Shown here: piece after piece, positions 24,678 through 33,991 of the stretch
Layout: every line of letters begins with the position of its first letter
Position numbering within the stretch: position 1 is the stretch's first letter
Assembly: GCA_018675685.1 (NCBI GenBank)
Contig: JABGXP010000019.1
Span: 1-47,056, forward strand
Length of the DNA: 47,056 nucleotides
Direction of reading: 5' to 3'
Source of the DNA: a bacterium
GTDB lineage: Bacteria > Patescibacteriota > Minisyncoccia > Moranbacterales > DUUL01
Position numbers and translations under genes: made by a program
Notes under the pieces: model-generated
What the model was told of the DNA's origin: nothing
Database searches by the model: none
Seen by the model: only the letters and a program-made list of their open reading frames with translations

Positions 24678-25634
24678 TTATCTATTTTTCAAAAACTCCA
24701 ACAATCCATGATGCAGGTTTCTTTTTCCATCCCAAACAACAGTATTATACCCCTTCAAAAATTCATCCGGACTTTCATCCCTAAATGTTATTGATCTTAC
24801 CTCTTTTGGCAATGCTTCACTGATATGCCTATCCGTGCCACCTCTTATTACAGAGAATTTATCCCCCCAAGCTTCTAGGTAATTAGGATGCTTCAGGATA
24901 TCCTTAGGTAAGCCAAGCATACTCAGAATTGCTTCGTCGTGAATAATGTGTTTTACTGCAGTTTTTTTAGAGACACCCTTAATTGCAAAGTCTATCGCAA
25001 ACGTTCCAGCTAAGCGAGCCGAAACTGGGATGTTATTTTCTGTAAATAATTCGTCTGCTCTTTTTGAAATTAAAGCTCTTAAGTCTAACTGTCCATTAGT
25101 TTTTGGTATCTGCATTCCCAGTCCTTCAGCCTGTTCTTCTGATAAATCCGTAGCATTAACAACTTCGAATGTAATTTGAGGCCCCCTATCATCGAGCATG
25201 ATTGAAAGTGGCTTCAGTTTACTCTTCTCTCTGAAGACTGGCTTTGTCATAGTTGGATACACTTTTAGTCCAAACTCTGAAATTAATTGTTTAATGATTT
25301 TCCTCCATTGTTTCTTTTGTGCTTCAGAGAAAATTTTCTCATACTTATCATAATATGGTTCATCGTGAAGCTCTCCGTTGGGATCAAATCCTTGAACTTC
25401 AGTCCCACTACAATGCGCAATCAAGACGCCTTTTCTTAAACTTTTATCAATTTTATCCGTTATTCTTTTTTGGACGCCCTTGAGACCATGACCAGTGATC
25501 ATAAAAATGATCCGTCCCTCCTTAAGAAGTTTTTCTAGTTCGATAATCATTCCCTCACTAGCCTCGGTGTAAACTGCAGCAATTGTCTCATCTACATCTG
25601 AAATTATAAGTTTTATATCATCATTAAATTTCAT
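24678..25634 (-). CDS. HAD-IIB-like phosphatase (318 aa)
   Basis: The ATG at 25634 is preferred over a TTG two codons earlier. Motif I is IISDVDETIAA (Asp13, Asp15), motif II MITGHG, then a cap region with HCSGTEVQGFDPNGELHDEP, as in Cof/sucrose-phosphatase/phosphomannomutase proteins. Lysine motif candidates are in VSKKTAVKHII. The usual GDxxND of motif IV reads GGTDRHISE, an atypical version. A sugar phosphatase is likely; the substrate is unknown. Cytoplasmic. Confidence 0.72.
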   Translation of the reverse strand: MKFNDDIKLIISDVDETIAAVYTEASEGMIIELEKLLKEGRIIFMITGHGLKGVQKRITDKIDKSLRKGVLIAHCSGTEVQGFDPNGELHDEPYYDKYEKIFSEAQKKQWRKIIKQLISEFGLKVYPTMTKPVFREKSKLKPLSIMLDDRGPQITFEVVNATDLSEEQAEGLGMQIPKTNGQLDLRALISKRADELFTENNIPVSARLAGTFAIDFAIKGVSKKTAVKHIIHDEAILSMLGLPKDILKHPNYLEAWGDKFSVIRGGTDRHISEALPKEVRSITFRDESPDEFLKGYNTVVWDGKRNLHHGLLEFLKNR

Positions 25635-25678
25635 AATCAATTTATTTTTAATTATTTAAATTATATAGTTAGAGTTTA

Positions 25679-26938
25679 CTATTCTTTTCTCATCGCCTCC
25701 ATTGGAGAAAGTCTTGAAGCTGTTATTGCAGGCTTCATTCCAAAAACCAGTCCCGTAATAATTGAAAACACCAAACTTAAAACTACAGCTTCTATTGTCA
25801 ATGGAAATTCCAATGCAATTCCCGGTAATTTACTTTCAGCAATCGCTTGAGCTAGTTTAGAAAAACCAAAACCGAAGACAACACCCAAAAAACCACCGGC
25901 AAAAGTCAGAAATGTTGCTTCAGCAAGGAATTGCTTAAAGATGTCTGAACTTTTTGCACCCACAGATTTGCGAAGACCTATTTCAAAAGTTCGTTCCGCA
26001 ACTGCAACATACATCACATTTGTGATTCCCACTCCGCCAACAATAAGTGAAATTGAAGTCATTGCAATAAGCAAGATATTCATAGTGCTGATTATAGTGC
26101 CAACCATGTCAATCGCTTCGGCAATACTCATAACTCCAAAATCATCATCATCTGGGTCATCAATGTCGTGCCTATCACGCATTACATCCTCCATCTCTAA
26201 AACAGTAAGGTCAATCTTGGATAAGTCATTGACAGCGAAGATTGCAAAGGAAATATAATCCGTACCAAGAACTTTTTTTTGCAAAGTTCTTGCAGGCATG
26301 TAAATCATTTTGTTAAAATCCAAGAAACCTCCCCCTCCACGCTCTTTCAAAATTCCAATAACTCGATATGATTGATTATTAATTTTGACTTTCTTTCCTA
26401 ACGCATCCTCATTTCCGAACAGCTTTTCCTTGACTCCTGCTCCTATAACAACAACTTGCTTTAAACTTCTATCGTCTTCGTTTGTAAACATCTCACCGCT
26501 TTCAAGTTCAAAATTCTTGTCTACATCAACAATCCCCGCCGTTATTCCAAAAATCATTGATGTCTCATTTTTACCCTCACGACTAACAATGTCTTGGCCA
26601 AAGCTACCTGCATACCAAGATCTCACATTTTTAAGCTCTGCAACTTTTTCAGCATCACCAATTTTAAAGGTAGTGATTTGAGCACCACCTATCTGAGAAG
26701 AAGCGTTTTCTGAAGAAGCGTGCTCTGTGTTAGGAGTCTTAACTTCAATATTAATCACATCAGTTCCAAACATTTCAACTTGTGACATCACAAAACGTCG
26801 TACTCCTTCTCCAAGCGACATTACAAAAACAATTGCCATTACACCAATAACAATCCCAAGCAATGAAAGCATTGTTCTTGCTAGGTTTGTAGTTAAATTT
26901 TTCCAAGCCAACTTAATGGCCATTGCTATTGTGCGCAT
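25679..26938 (-). CDS. MacB-type ABC transporter permease, second copy (419 aa)
   Basis: FtsX/MacB topology: one N-terminal helix (~24-44, MLSLLGIVIGVMAIVFVMSL), a large external MacB_PCD domain, and three C-terminal helices. The conserved ending GLVFGMKPAITASRLSPMEA and the segment IGLRKSVGAKSSDIFKQFL (coupling helix) are present. It is the last gene of the four-gene cluster, nine bases after a related permease. With separate ATPase and adaptor, the two permeases may form a heterodimer. Confidence 0.9.
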   Translation of the reverse strand: MRTIAMAIKLAWKNLTTNLARTMLSLLGIVIGVMAIVFVMSLGEGVRRFVMSQVEMFGTDVINIEVKTPNTEHASSENASSQIGGAQITTFKIGDAEKVAELKNVRSWYAGSFGQDIVSREGKNETSMIFGITAGIVDVDKNFELESGEMFTNEDDRSLKQVVVIGAGVKEKLFGNEDALGKKVKINNQSYRVIGILKERGGGGFLDFNKMIYMPARTLQKKVLGTDYISFAIFAVNDLSKIDLTVLEMEDVMRDRHDIDDPDDDDFGVMSIAEAIDMVGTIISTMNILLIAMTSISLIVGGVGITNVMYVAVAERTFEIGLRKSVGAKSSDIFKQFLAEATFLTFAGGFLGVVFGFGFSKLAQAIAESKLPGIALEFPLTIEAVVLSLVFSIITGLVFGMKPAITASRLSPMEAMRKE

Positions 26939-26947
26939 TTTTAGAAT

Positions 26948-28207
26948 CTAGTCATATCTTAATGCTTCCATTGGACTGATTTTTGAAGCTTTTGTTGCTG
27001 GATATACACCGAAAATTAAACCAATCCCGAGAGAAATCAAAACAGCTGTTATGATTGAAAATGGGGACAATAAAAATTGCCAGTTATACCCCATTGAATT
27101 TATAATTACAGCCGCCAAGAAAGCAATGGAAATTCCTAATATAATTCCAATAATTCCACCCACCAAAGAAACTGTTATTGACTCCACGATAAATTGTACT
27201 AAAATATCAGCTCTTTTCGCGCCAACTGCTCTCCTGACTCCAATTTCTCTAATTCTCTGACTGACAGCAATAAGCATTATATTCATAATGCCAACCCCAC
27301 CTACAATGAGAGAAATTATTCCGATCGCAAGCAAGAAATATCTAAGAACATCCGTTATATCGCCGACCAGTCCTAATGCAGTTGCTTGGTCTCGTATGGT
27401 AAAATCGTCATCCGAAGGATTATCGATATCGTGTTGGTCACGTAATGTTGCAGCGATATTAGCCTTTAATGGTTTAATTGATTTTTCATCAATAGCTTTC
27501 AAGCGAATCAGCGCCAGGTGATTAATTCCTAAGATTAATTTTTGCGCAGTTTTAAGTGGCACTGTTACTGATCCATCTTGATCAGTAACTCCCATTGCAG
27601 AAGAACCTCTTTCTTTAAAAACTCCAATAACAGTAAAATTCTGATCTTTTATTTCAATAACCTTATCAAGAGGACTTCTTCCAGCAAAAAGATCTTTGGC
27701 TATCGTGCTCCCCAGGACCACAACCTTCGACATATTACGCTCCTCATCCTTAGTGAAGAACCTTCCTTTTTCCAATGATGCATTTTCAACCTCAATATAA
27801 CTAGCTGTTGTTCCAAGGAAACTTCTGGTCAAATCTTCTGTATCACTCTCAACCTTAACTGTTCCCATGACATATCCAGCCGCGGCTTGCACATCAGGAA
27901 GTTTATTTTTTTTTCTCAATTCTTCTAAATCATCATACGTCAAAGATGTAATAGCTATACCAAACATTGCTGCGGGAGGACCGTCATCATTTGAGCCACC
28001 CGGGATAACTACAATTAAATTTGACCCGATATTTCTAATTTGATCCAAAATCAATTCTTGTGCAGAAAGTCCTACTGAAAAAATAATAATTACAGCAGCG
28101 ACACCAATAACAATTCCAAGCACTGTTAAAAACGACCGCACTTTGGATGCGATCAGATTTTTCAAAGAAATTTTCACAGCTCCTGCTGTCGTGTATAAAA
28201 GCCACAT
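26948..28207 (-). CDS. MacB-type ABC transporter permease, first copy (419 aa)
   Basis: Same plan and length as the next gene: helix ~27-48, external domain, three C-terminal helices, coupling region IGVRRAVGAKRADILVQFI, and the ending FGVYPATKASKISPMEALRY. E. coli MacB fuses ATPase and permease; here the ATPase is a separate upstream gene. The two permeases clearly arose by duplication. Substrate unknown; relatives export peptides, lipids or macrolides. Confidence 0.9.
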   Translation of the reverse strand: MWLLYTTAGAVKISLKNLIASKVRSFLTVLGIVIGVAAVIIIFSVGLSAQELILDQIRNIGSNLIVVIPGGSNDDGPPAAMFGIAITSLTYDDLEELRKKNKLPDVQAAAGYVMGTVKVESDTEDLTRSFLGTTASYIEVENASLEKGRFFTKDEERNMSKVVVLGSTIAKDLFAGRSPLDKVIEIKDQNFTVIGVFKERGSSAMGVTDQDGSVTVPLKTAQKLILGINHLALIRLKAIDEKSIKPLKANIAATLRDQHDIDNPSDDDFTIRDQATALGLVGDITDVLRYFLLAIGIISLIVGGVGIMNIMLIAVSQRIREIGVRRAVGAKRADILVQFIVESITVSLVGGIIGIILGISIAFLAAVIINSMGYNWQFLLSPFSIITAVLISLGIGLIFGVYPATKASKISPMEALRYD

Positions 28208-28229
28208 ACTCTTCTCTGTGATAAATAAC

Positions 28230-28958
28230 TTATTTCAAACGCTCTCCGTTCTTTGCAATTAAACGACTCCCTGTTGTCTTATCGCTACTGATTTTTCCAT
28301 CAACGACATAGATAATCCTTTTTGCATGCTTAGCTGTTTGAGTTTCATGAGTCACTAGGATAATCGTCTTTCCTTCATTATTAAGATTTTGCAAGATTTT
28401 CATTATCTGCGTTCCAGATTTTGAATCTAGGTTTCCTGTTGGCTCATCTGCAAAAATAAGATCTGGATCATTTACAAGAGCTCTGGCAATAGCAACTCTT
28501 TGTTTTTCACCACCAGAGAGTTGGTTCGAAAAATGATCAATTCGATGCTCAAGATCAACCGCTTTCAATGCTTTTAAAATTTTTGCTCTGTTCTCTTGTG
28601 CGTTAGTTTTCCGATGATCATATAGAAGTGGGAGTTCCACATTTTCATACACGGTAGTTTTTGAAAGTAAATTGAAAGATTGAAAAACAAAACCTATATT
28701 TACATTCCTAAGGTTTGCCGTGTCATCGTCAGAGAGATCGCTAGCATTTCTGCCAGTTAAAAAATACTCGCCCTTTGTTGGCTGATCCAATAGGCCTAGC
28801 ATTTGCATTAATGTTGATTTCCCACTACCAGAAGGTCCCATAATTGCAACAAATTCTCCTCTTTCTATTTCAAAAGAAACACCTCTGATAGCTAGAGTTT
28901 TAACTTCATCAGTCTGATAGGTTTTATGCAAGTTTATCACTTGAATCAATTTCGACAT
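28230..28958 (-). CDS. MacB/LolD-type ABC transporter ATP-binding protein (242 aa)
   Basis: A complete nucleotide-binding domain: Walker [10 protein letters not shown] (41-49), Q-loop VFQSFNLL, signature LSGGE (147-151), Walker B LIFADEP (167-173) and switch His204 (VTHE). The subfamily features ([25 protein letters not shown]) place it with MacB/LolD/FtsE. It powers the two permeases just downstream and overlaps no other gene; the spacing to the adaptor gene is 15 bases. Confidence 0.95.
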   Translation of the reverse strand: MSKLIQVINLHKTYQTDEVKTLAIRGVSFEIERGEFVAIMGPSGSGKSTLMQMLGLLDQPTKGEYFLTGRNASDLSDDDTANLRNVNIGFVFQSFNLLSKTTVYENVELPLLYDHRKTNAQENRAKILKALKAVDLEHRIDHFSNQLSGGEKQRVAIARALVNDPDLIFADEPTGNLDSKSGTQIMKILQNLNNEGKTIILVTHETQTAKHAKRIIYVVDGKISSDKTTGSRLIAKNGERLK

Positions 28959-28973
28959 TTTGCTTGTAAAATA

Positions 28974-30308
28974 CTATTTTTTAGTTGGATCGTTTACAAA
29001 AACAATAACTTTATCACCAGAGGAAATACCAGAAACAATCTCTATTTCTCCGTCATCTCCACGTAAGCCAGCTTCTACTTCAACTGTTTTCACTTCATTA
29101 TCACCGATTAAAATGTCTACATATTGTTTATCATCTTCCGTTCTCAGGGCTCTTCTTGGAATCACAAGTACATTGCCTTTTTCAGCTGTGTGTATGTCAA
29201 CATCCCCACTCATACCTTCCCTTAAACGTATATCTACGTCAGATAATCGTAATTTAACTTTGTAATAAACAACATCTTGAATTACTGTTGCTGCTGGTTC
29301 AATTTCAATTACCTTTGCTTCGAATTTTTCACTTTCTTCGAAAGCATCAAATGTCACAGTTGCATTTTGTTCAAGTTTCACTTTTACAATATCAGACTCT
29401 GGAATATCTGCTTCCAAGGTAAAATCAGAAGAAAGAATTTTACCAAAAACACTGTTCATCGATGTTCCTAGGACTTCTCCTTTTTTATAATTCATTTGTG
29501 CAACTGTTCCGTTTATCGGCGAGACTAAGGTCGCTTTTTGTAAATTAGCTAAAGCTGTTTGGCGTGTTGCTCTTGCACTCTCAACCGCAGCATCTTTGCT
29601 TCTTTTTGTATAGTTTGACTCCGCAGTCTCTATGCCCTCTTTTGCACTCTTAACTGAACTTTCAGCAGAAACAATCGATAAATCACGTGCCTTTTTTGCA
29701 GACTCCACACCCTCTTCAGCGCTATGCTTGGCAATATTTGCTGAATTCAAGGTAAGTTTTGCGCTTTTTGTCAATGAATCACCCGCTCCATTATCGCTTA
29801 ATACTTGTGCGTAATATTCCTGGGCATCCTCGTAATTACTCTTTGCATCTTCGTATGCCCTCTCGGCTGCATCAACTCTTTGATCCTCCAAGTCTTCGGT
29901 CTCTTCTAGAATATCTTTAGCGTTCTCTTTTTTTTGTTCCGCTTCTCTTATAAGATCATTGCTTGCACCAGAATTTGCTAGAGCTTGAGCCAATGCAGCA
30001 TCTGCGCGCCTCAAGTCTTGTTCAAACGCAATGTCATCAATCATTGCAATTGTTTCGCCAACTGCAATTTTCTTTCCAACATATGTATTTATGGATTTAA
30101 TCCTTCCGACGGTTTCAAAGTTCAGCATAACTTCTTGTTTAGACTCGAGGTCAGCTGTTACGGATACTGTTTGTTCTACAGAGCCCATAGTTGCTACCTC
30201 GGTTTCATAAGTGATTAAATCTTTCTTCCCTGCAAAAAAGATTTTGTATCCAATGCCAATAATAATAACCGTCGTCACTGTTATGATGATTTTTTTTCTC
30301 GTTGTCAT
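28974..30308 (-). CDS. MacA-like periplasmic/extracytoplasmic adaptor (444 aa)
   Basis: An N-terminal membrane anchor (~7-24), the first half of a lipoyl-like barrel-sandwich (GRIKSINTYVGKKIAVGETI), a long Ala/Glu-rich helical hairpin (~95-250), the second half (ATLVSPINGTVAQMNYKKGE), then beta-barrel and membrane-proximal domains. This is the HlyD/MacA family that couples MacB-type permeases to export. No outer-membrane channel gene is nearby, consistent with a cell lacking a conventional outer membrane. First gene of the export cluster. Confidence 0.9.
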   Translation of the reverse strand: MTTRKKIIITVTTVIIIGIGYKIFFAGKKDLITYETEVATMGSVEQTVSVTADLESKQEVMLNFETVGRIKSINTYVGKKIAVGETIAMIDDIAFEQDLRRADAALAQALANSGASNDLIREAEQKKENAKDILEETEDLEDQRVDAAERAYEDAKSNYEDAQEYYAQVLSDNGAGDSLTKSAKLTLNSANIAKHSAEEGVESAKKARDLSIVSAESSVKSAKEGIETAESNYTKRSKDAAVESARATRQTALANLQKATLVSPINGTVAQMNYKKGEVLGTSMNSVFGKILSSDFTLEADIPESDIVKVKLEQNATVTFDAFEESEKFEAKVIEIEPAATVIQDVVYYKVKLRLSDVDIRLREGMSGDVDIHTAEKGNVLVIPRRALRTEDDKQYVDILIGDNEVKTVEVEAGLRGDDGEIEIVSGISSGDKVIVFVNDPTKK

Positions 30309-30352
30309 TTTTCTGTTTTAAATATTTTCGCTAATACTTCTTTTATATTCTA

Positions 30353-31198
30353 CTATTTATTTTGTTTATTCACAAATAACTCAACAGTATTCTTCATCAG
30401 CATTGCAACTGTGACTGGACCAACACCACCAGGAACTGGGGTAATTGCACTAACAACTTTTTTTGCAGCTTCAAAATCAACATCACCAAAAAGCTTCCCA
30501 TCTTCTCTGTTAATTCCAACATCAATCACAACAGCGCTTTTCTTAAACATTCCCTCTCCGATAAGATGTTTTTTTCCGACAGCCACGACTAAGATATCTG
30601 CCCAACGTGTATGAATCCCAATATCTCTTGTTTTCTCATGACAAACTGTCACAGTCGCTCCCCGATCCACCAGAAGCATAGTCACTGGCTTGCCTACAAT
30701 GTTCGAATTTCCTACAACAACAGCATTCTTACCTTCTATTTCAATTCCATAAACGTCAAGGATCTTCATGACCGCCATTGGAGTGACGGGAGAAACTACA
30801 ACGCTAGTTTCTCCATATTCACTGAATCTTCCAAAATTGCTACAACATAAACACTCAACATCCTTCTTTGGAGTTATACTATTCAAAACATCTCTCTCTG
30901 AAATATGCCTTGGTAAAGGCAATTGAACTAAAATAGCATCTGTACTTGGATCATTATTTAGTGTTTCCACTTCTGTTAATAGATCTTGCTCCGAAATGTC
31001 TGTCGGTAGCTCAACTTGAACAGACTCAATTCCAACCTCCTTACAAGCTTCAATTTTCTTTTTAACATAAATCCTACTTGCGGAGTCATCTCCAACAAAA
31101 ACAATTACTAGAACTGGTTTCTTTTCAAAAGAGGAGATTCTTTCTCTTGTTTCCCCGTTAATAATATCAGCGACTTTTTTTCCTTTTAAAATCTCCAT
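30353..31198 (-). CDS. folD: Bifunctional methylenetetrahydrofolate dehydrogenase/cyclohydrolase FolD (281 aa)
   Basis: The ATG at 31198 has AAGGA six bases upstream and is preferred over a TTG one codon earlier. The active-site YxxxK is in SRIYVKKKIEAC (Lys48), with PVTPMAVMKIL, the NADP-binding GNSNIVGKPVTMLL and the C-terminal PGGVGPVTVAML. FolD oxidises 5,10-methylene-THF and hydrolyses the methenyl form, feeding 10-formyl-THF to purine and initiator tRNA formylation. Directly downstream of glyA, which makes its substrate. Confidence 0.97.
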   Translation of the reverse strand: MEILKGKKVADIINGETRERISSFEKKPVLVIVFVGDDSASRIYVKKKIEACKEVGIESVQVELPTDISEQDLLTEVETLNNDPSTDAILVQLPLPRHISERDVLNSITPKKDVECLCCSNFGRFSEYGETSVVVSPVTPMAVMKILDVYGIEIEGKNAVVVGNSNIVGKPVTMLLVDRGATVTVCHEKTRDIGIHTRWADILVVAVGKKHLIGEGMFKKSAVVIDVGINREDGKLFGDVDFEAAKKVVSAITPVPGGVGPVTVAMLMKNTVELFVNKQNK

Positions 31199-31242
31199 CA
31201 AATTCCTTTTTTTAGCTTTATTTATTCTAATCTCACCAGACT

Positions 31243-32490
31243 CTACAAACTAGGGACTGGAAATTTCGCACACATTTGTCTAATTTCTTTTTTGATCCCA
31301 TTTAACTCAGCCTTATCTTCCCTATTTAAAATTGCTAAATCAATCAAATTAACAATATTTTTAATCTCTTTGACACCTATTCCCCTGGAAGTAGCAGCTG
31401 GTGTTCCAAATCTTACACCAGAAGGATTCATTGGTGGATTTGGATCATTCGGAATAGTGCTACGGCTAACTGAAATCCCAACTTCTTCTAATATTCTTTC
31501 CGCATCTTTTCCACTTATCCCTTTACTTGTCATATCAACAACTAAAAGGTGGTTGTCAGTGCCACCAGAAACAACGCTATAACCTTTTTCGATAAATTCA
31601 GCTGCCATTATCTTTGCATTCTCGATGACCTGCTTGGCATGTTCCTTAAAATTATCTTGCAGGGCCTCGCCAAAAGCCACTGCTTTCGCAGCAGTAATGT
31701 GGTCATGTGGACCACCTTGCATTCCTGGAAAAACAGCTCTGTCAACTTGCTTCGCAAATTTTTCTTTACACATAATCATTGCGCCGCGAGGGCCTCTTAG
31801 AGTTTTGTGTGTCGTTGTTGAAATAACATCGAAAAATGGCACTGGATTTTCCATTTGACCAGCCGCGATGAGCCCTGCCGTGTGAGCAATGTCAGCAAAT
31901 GTATATGCACTAACTTCATCGGCAATCTCCTTGAACTTTTTCCATTCAATTTCTCGAGAGTATGCGCTGTACCCGGCCACAATCATTTTTGGTCGCTCTC
32001 TTAATGCCATCTCTCGAACCTTTTCCATATCTATTTTTCCAGTTTTTTCATCTACTTCATATTGAACAAAATCATAGAGCATCCCAGAGAAATTTACTGG
32101 GTGACCATGAGAAAGATGTCCTCCGTGGTCAAGTTTTAGACCCATTACTTTGTCTCCTGGTTTTAAAAATGCAAAATAAACTGCAGCATTAGCTGGTGAT
32201 CCTGAAAGTGGTTGGACATTAACATGCTCTGCTCCAAAAATCTCCTTGGCTCTTTTAATTGCAGTGTTTTCGACATCATCAATGATTTGGTTTCCTCCAT
32301 AATATCGGTGTCCTGGATATCCTTCAGAGTATTTATTCGTCAAAACTGTACCCATTGCCTCCAATACTGCTTTTGAGACATAATTCTCTGATGCAATAAA
32401 CTCTAACTCCTCTTTCTGTCTCATCTCTTCTGCTCTTATGATTTCCATCACCTCAGGATCTTGTTTTTCTAAATTTTTATAATTCAACAT
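31243..32490 (-). CDS. glyA: Serine hydroxymethyltransferase GlyA (415 aa)
   Basis: Full-length PLP enzyme: FIASENYVSKAVLEAMGT, YPGHRYYGG, DHGGHLSHG and the PLP lysine in STTTHKTLRGPRG (Lys229). It interconverts serine and glycine with transfer of a one-carbon unit to THF. It forms an operon with folD (44-base gap). The 173 bases upstream (32491-32663) hold no gene; small hairpin candidates are present (for example GTAAG-ACATC-CTTAC), but I recognise no riboswitch. Confidence 0.98.
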   Translation of the reverse strand: MLNYKNLEKQDPEVMEIIRAEEMRQKEELEFIASENYVSKAVLEAMGTVLTNKYSEGYPGHRYYGGNQIIDDVENTAIKRAKEIFGAEHVNVQPLSGSPANAAVYFAFLKPGDKVMGLKLDHGGHLSHGHPVNFSGMLYDFVQYEVDEKTGKIDMEKVREMALRERPKMIVAGYSAYSREIEWKKFKEIADEVSAYTFADIAHTAGLIAAGQMENPVPFFDVISTTTHKTLRGPRGAMIMCKEKFAKQVDRAVFPGMQGGPHDHITAAKAVAFGEALQDNFKEHAKQVIENAKIMAAEFIEKGYSVVSGGTDNHLLVVDMTSKGISGKDAERILEEVGISVSRSTIPNDPNPPMNPSGVRFGTPAATSRGIGVKEIKNIVNLIDLAILNREDKAELNGIKKEIRQMCAKFPVPSL

Positions 32491-32663
32491 TGATATTTTT
32501 TTATCTATTTATATTCAAACTAAGCTAAGTAAGGATGTCTTACTTTTTCCAAAAATCGATTCAACCCTCTGGAACTTTCCTTATTTTGCCACAATAATAA
32601 ATAAAGTCTTGTTCGTCTTCTTGGAATTTTTGATTTTTTGTGCCTAGTTACAACATGTTTTGC

Positions 32664-33107
32664 TTATTTAATGCTAAAAAAATAATGCCACCAATAATAA
32701 TAATTTTCTCTGTGTACAACAAGTTCAGTTTCTTTCTCTGTTGCTTTTGAAATACCCTCTTCCTCTAAGAAGCCTTCTTTTACCAAAACCATTTGTTCCC
32801 CTTCCTTAATTAAATTCAACTTATCTTTTGCTTCTTTTTCCTTAAAATCATCCGTCTTTAGATAACCTATTAATTCATTTAAGTCTTGATTTTCTCCCTC
32901 TAATCGGTTGATCTGCAACTGAAATTTTGAAATCTCCTCATTTATTCCATTCTGTTTCTTTGCTTGATGAGACATTCTAAGGACAACAAAAACAAAAATG
33001 ACTATTAATATAAGAACGATGAGGGATAAAAAAACTTTTTTCCCCCTTGTTCCTGTGTCACACCCGTTTCTTTTGTTTTGCGCTCTTACAATTTCAGTTT
33101 TCCTCAT
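32664..33107 (-). CDS. FtsB/DivIC-like septum formation initiator protein (147 aa)
   Basis: The ATG at 33107 is preferred over the TTG two codons earlier. A basic cytoplasmic N-terminus is followed by one helix (~28-45, LSLIVLILIVIFVFVVLR) and an external coiled coil (~52-80, EEISKFQLQINRLEGENQDL). Then comes the conserved YLKTDDFKEKEAKDKLNLIK, where FtsB/DivIC proteins have the motif that binds FtsL/FtsQ-type partners. It joins the division complex at midcell. The last residues are aromatic and hydrophobic (YYYWWHYFFSI). Confidence 0.82.
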   Translation of the reverse strand: MRKTEIVRAQNKRNGCDTGTRGKKVFLSLIVLILIVIFVFVVLRMSHQAKKQNGINEEISKFQLQINRLEGENQDLNELIGYLKTDDFKEKEAKDKLNLIKEGEQMVLVKEGFLEEEGISKATEKETELVVHRENYYYWWHYFFSIK

Positions 33108-33117
33108 TTTCAATTTT

Positions 33118-33234
33118 TTACCGCCCTAAAGTTTCTAAAAATGGTGCTATCGTGAACCCTACCATACCCAAAGCTGCTAATACTGAAATGATAATCCAAA
33201 GAACCCGAATTTTCTTTTTCGTACTTTTTAACAT
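33118..33234 (-). CDS. Small single-pass membrane protein (38 aa)
   Basis: A short frame starting at an ATG at 33234: basic MLKSTKKKIR, one hydrophobic helix (~11-30), then PFLETLGR. It ends 11 bases before the FtsB-like gene in the same direction. Small proteins of this type (basic start, one helix, a Pro-Phe ending) occur in other CPR genomes. Translation is likely from composition and spacing, but no strong ribosome binding site is seen. Confidence 0.6.
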   Translation of the reverse strand: MLKSTKKKIRVLWIIISVLAALGMVGFTIAPFLETLGR

Positions 33235-33374
33235 AATTTTGCCAACGTTAGATTCTCTTTATTTTTTAACTTCTTGTCCCTTAACATACTATCTAGTATA
33301 CAACATAAATCTCTCTAGGAAAAATTGCAACTAATAAGTTGGTTTTTCAAAAATCCAAGCAATCCAAATCACCA

Positions 33375-33402
33375 TTGACTTTGTGCCTTTAGATGCTACA
33401 AT
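33375..33402 (+). promoter_or_regulatory. Promoter for rpmH operon
   Basis: TTGACT (33375-33380), 16-nt spacer, TACAAT (33397-33402), placing transcription about 30 bases before the rpmH ATG. Confidence 0.7.
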
Positions 33403-33437
33403 ATTACTTAGTTAATTTGATTAAATATTACGATAGT

Positions 33438-33575
33438 ATGCCAAAGCGAACTTACCAACCAAAAAGCAGAAGGAGACTAAGAAGACACGGTTTTCTTAAG
33501 CGATCTGCTACTCAAAATGGACGAAATGTTTTAAAAAGCAGAAGACAAAAAGGAAGAAAGAAATTATCTGTATAG
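33438..33575 (+). CDS. rpmH: 50S ribosomal protein L34
   Basis: The 45-residue product starts [19 protein letters not shown], the L34 signature with its N-terminal KRTYQP and Arg/Lys-rich body. The frame extends upstream to 33393, but the ATG at 33438 is the family start. It is a component of the large ribosomal subunit and heads the classical rpmH-rnpA-yidC-jag order. Confidence 0.97.
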   Translation: MPKRTYQPKSRRRLRRHGFLKRSATQNGRNVLKSRRQKGRKKLSV

Positions 33576-33584
33576 TTTTCACAA

Positions 33585-33610
33585 AGACCGCAAGCTTGAA
33601 GGTCTGCTTT
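33585..33610 (+). terminator. Possible attenuator between rpmH and rnpA
   Basis: AGACC (33585-33589) can pair with GGTCT (33601-33605), enclosing a CAAGCTTG palindrome, followed by GCTTTTT. The stem is short; partial termination would give more L34 than RnpA, as the stoichiometry demands. Confidence 0.35.
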
Positions 33611-33634
33611 TTACTTCTTTACTTCAATTAAACA

Positions 33635-33982
33635 ATGTTACCTTTAGAGAATCGCCTAAAAAATTCATCTGAAATCAAGAAGGTCTTTGAGGGCGGAAAA
33701 TCGGCACGGAACGATTTTTTATTTTTAAGGTTTAATTGCAATAATTCACAATATTCTCGCATAGCCTTTAGCGTTGGATTAAACCACTCTAAAAGCGCTG
33801 TAAAAAGAAACCGAACAAAGCGATTACTGAGAGTTGCCGCAAAGCAACTTCTTGATAGAATAAAACCAGGATTCGACATTGTTATTTATATTAAAAATGT
33901 TACACCAGAGAATGTGGAAGGAGAAAAAATAACGCACTGTCTAAAAAAAGCACTGGCTTTTGCTAAGATTCTAAAACAATAA
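33635..33982 (+). CDS. rnpA: Ribonuclease P protein component
   Basis: The 115-residue product has the phenylalanine/RNA-binding strands (ARNDFLFLRFN, RIAFSVGLNHSKSAVKRN) and the family's basic RNR helix (AVKRNRTKRLLR). It binds RNase P RNA and helps mature tRNA 5' ends. Normal length, directly upstream of yidC (9 bases). Confidence 0.95.
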   Translation: MLPLENRLKNSSEIKKVFEGGKSARNDFLFLRFNCNNSQYSRIAFSVGLNHSKSAVKRNRTKRLLRVAAKQLLDRIKPGFDIVIYIKNVTPENVEGEKITHCLKKALAFAKILKQ

Positions 33983-33991
33983 AAAATTAAA

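Noticed and set aside
32491-32663. Riboswitch upstream of glyA
   Set aside because: Only short hairpins are seen; nothing matches the conserved cores of glycine or THF riboswitches as I know them.
33235-33437. Replication origin next to rpmH
   Set aside because: rpmH-rnpA often lies near oriC, but no dnaA gene and no clear TTATCCACA-type boxes are visible here.
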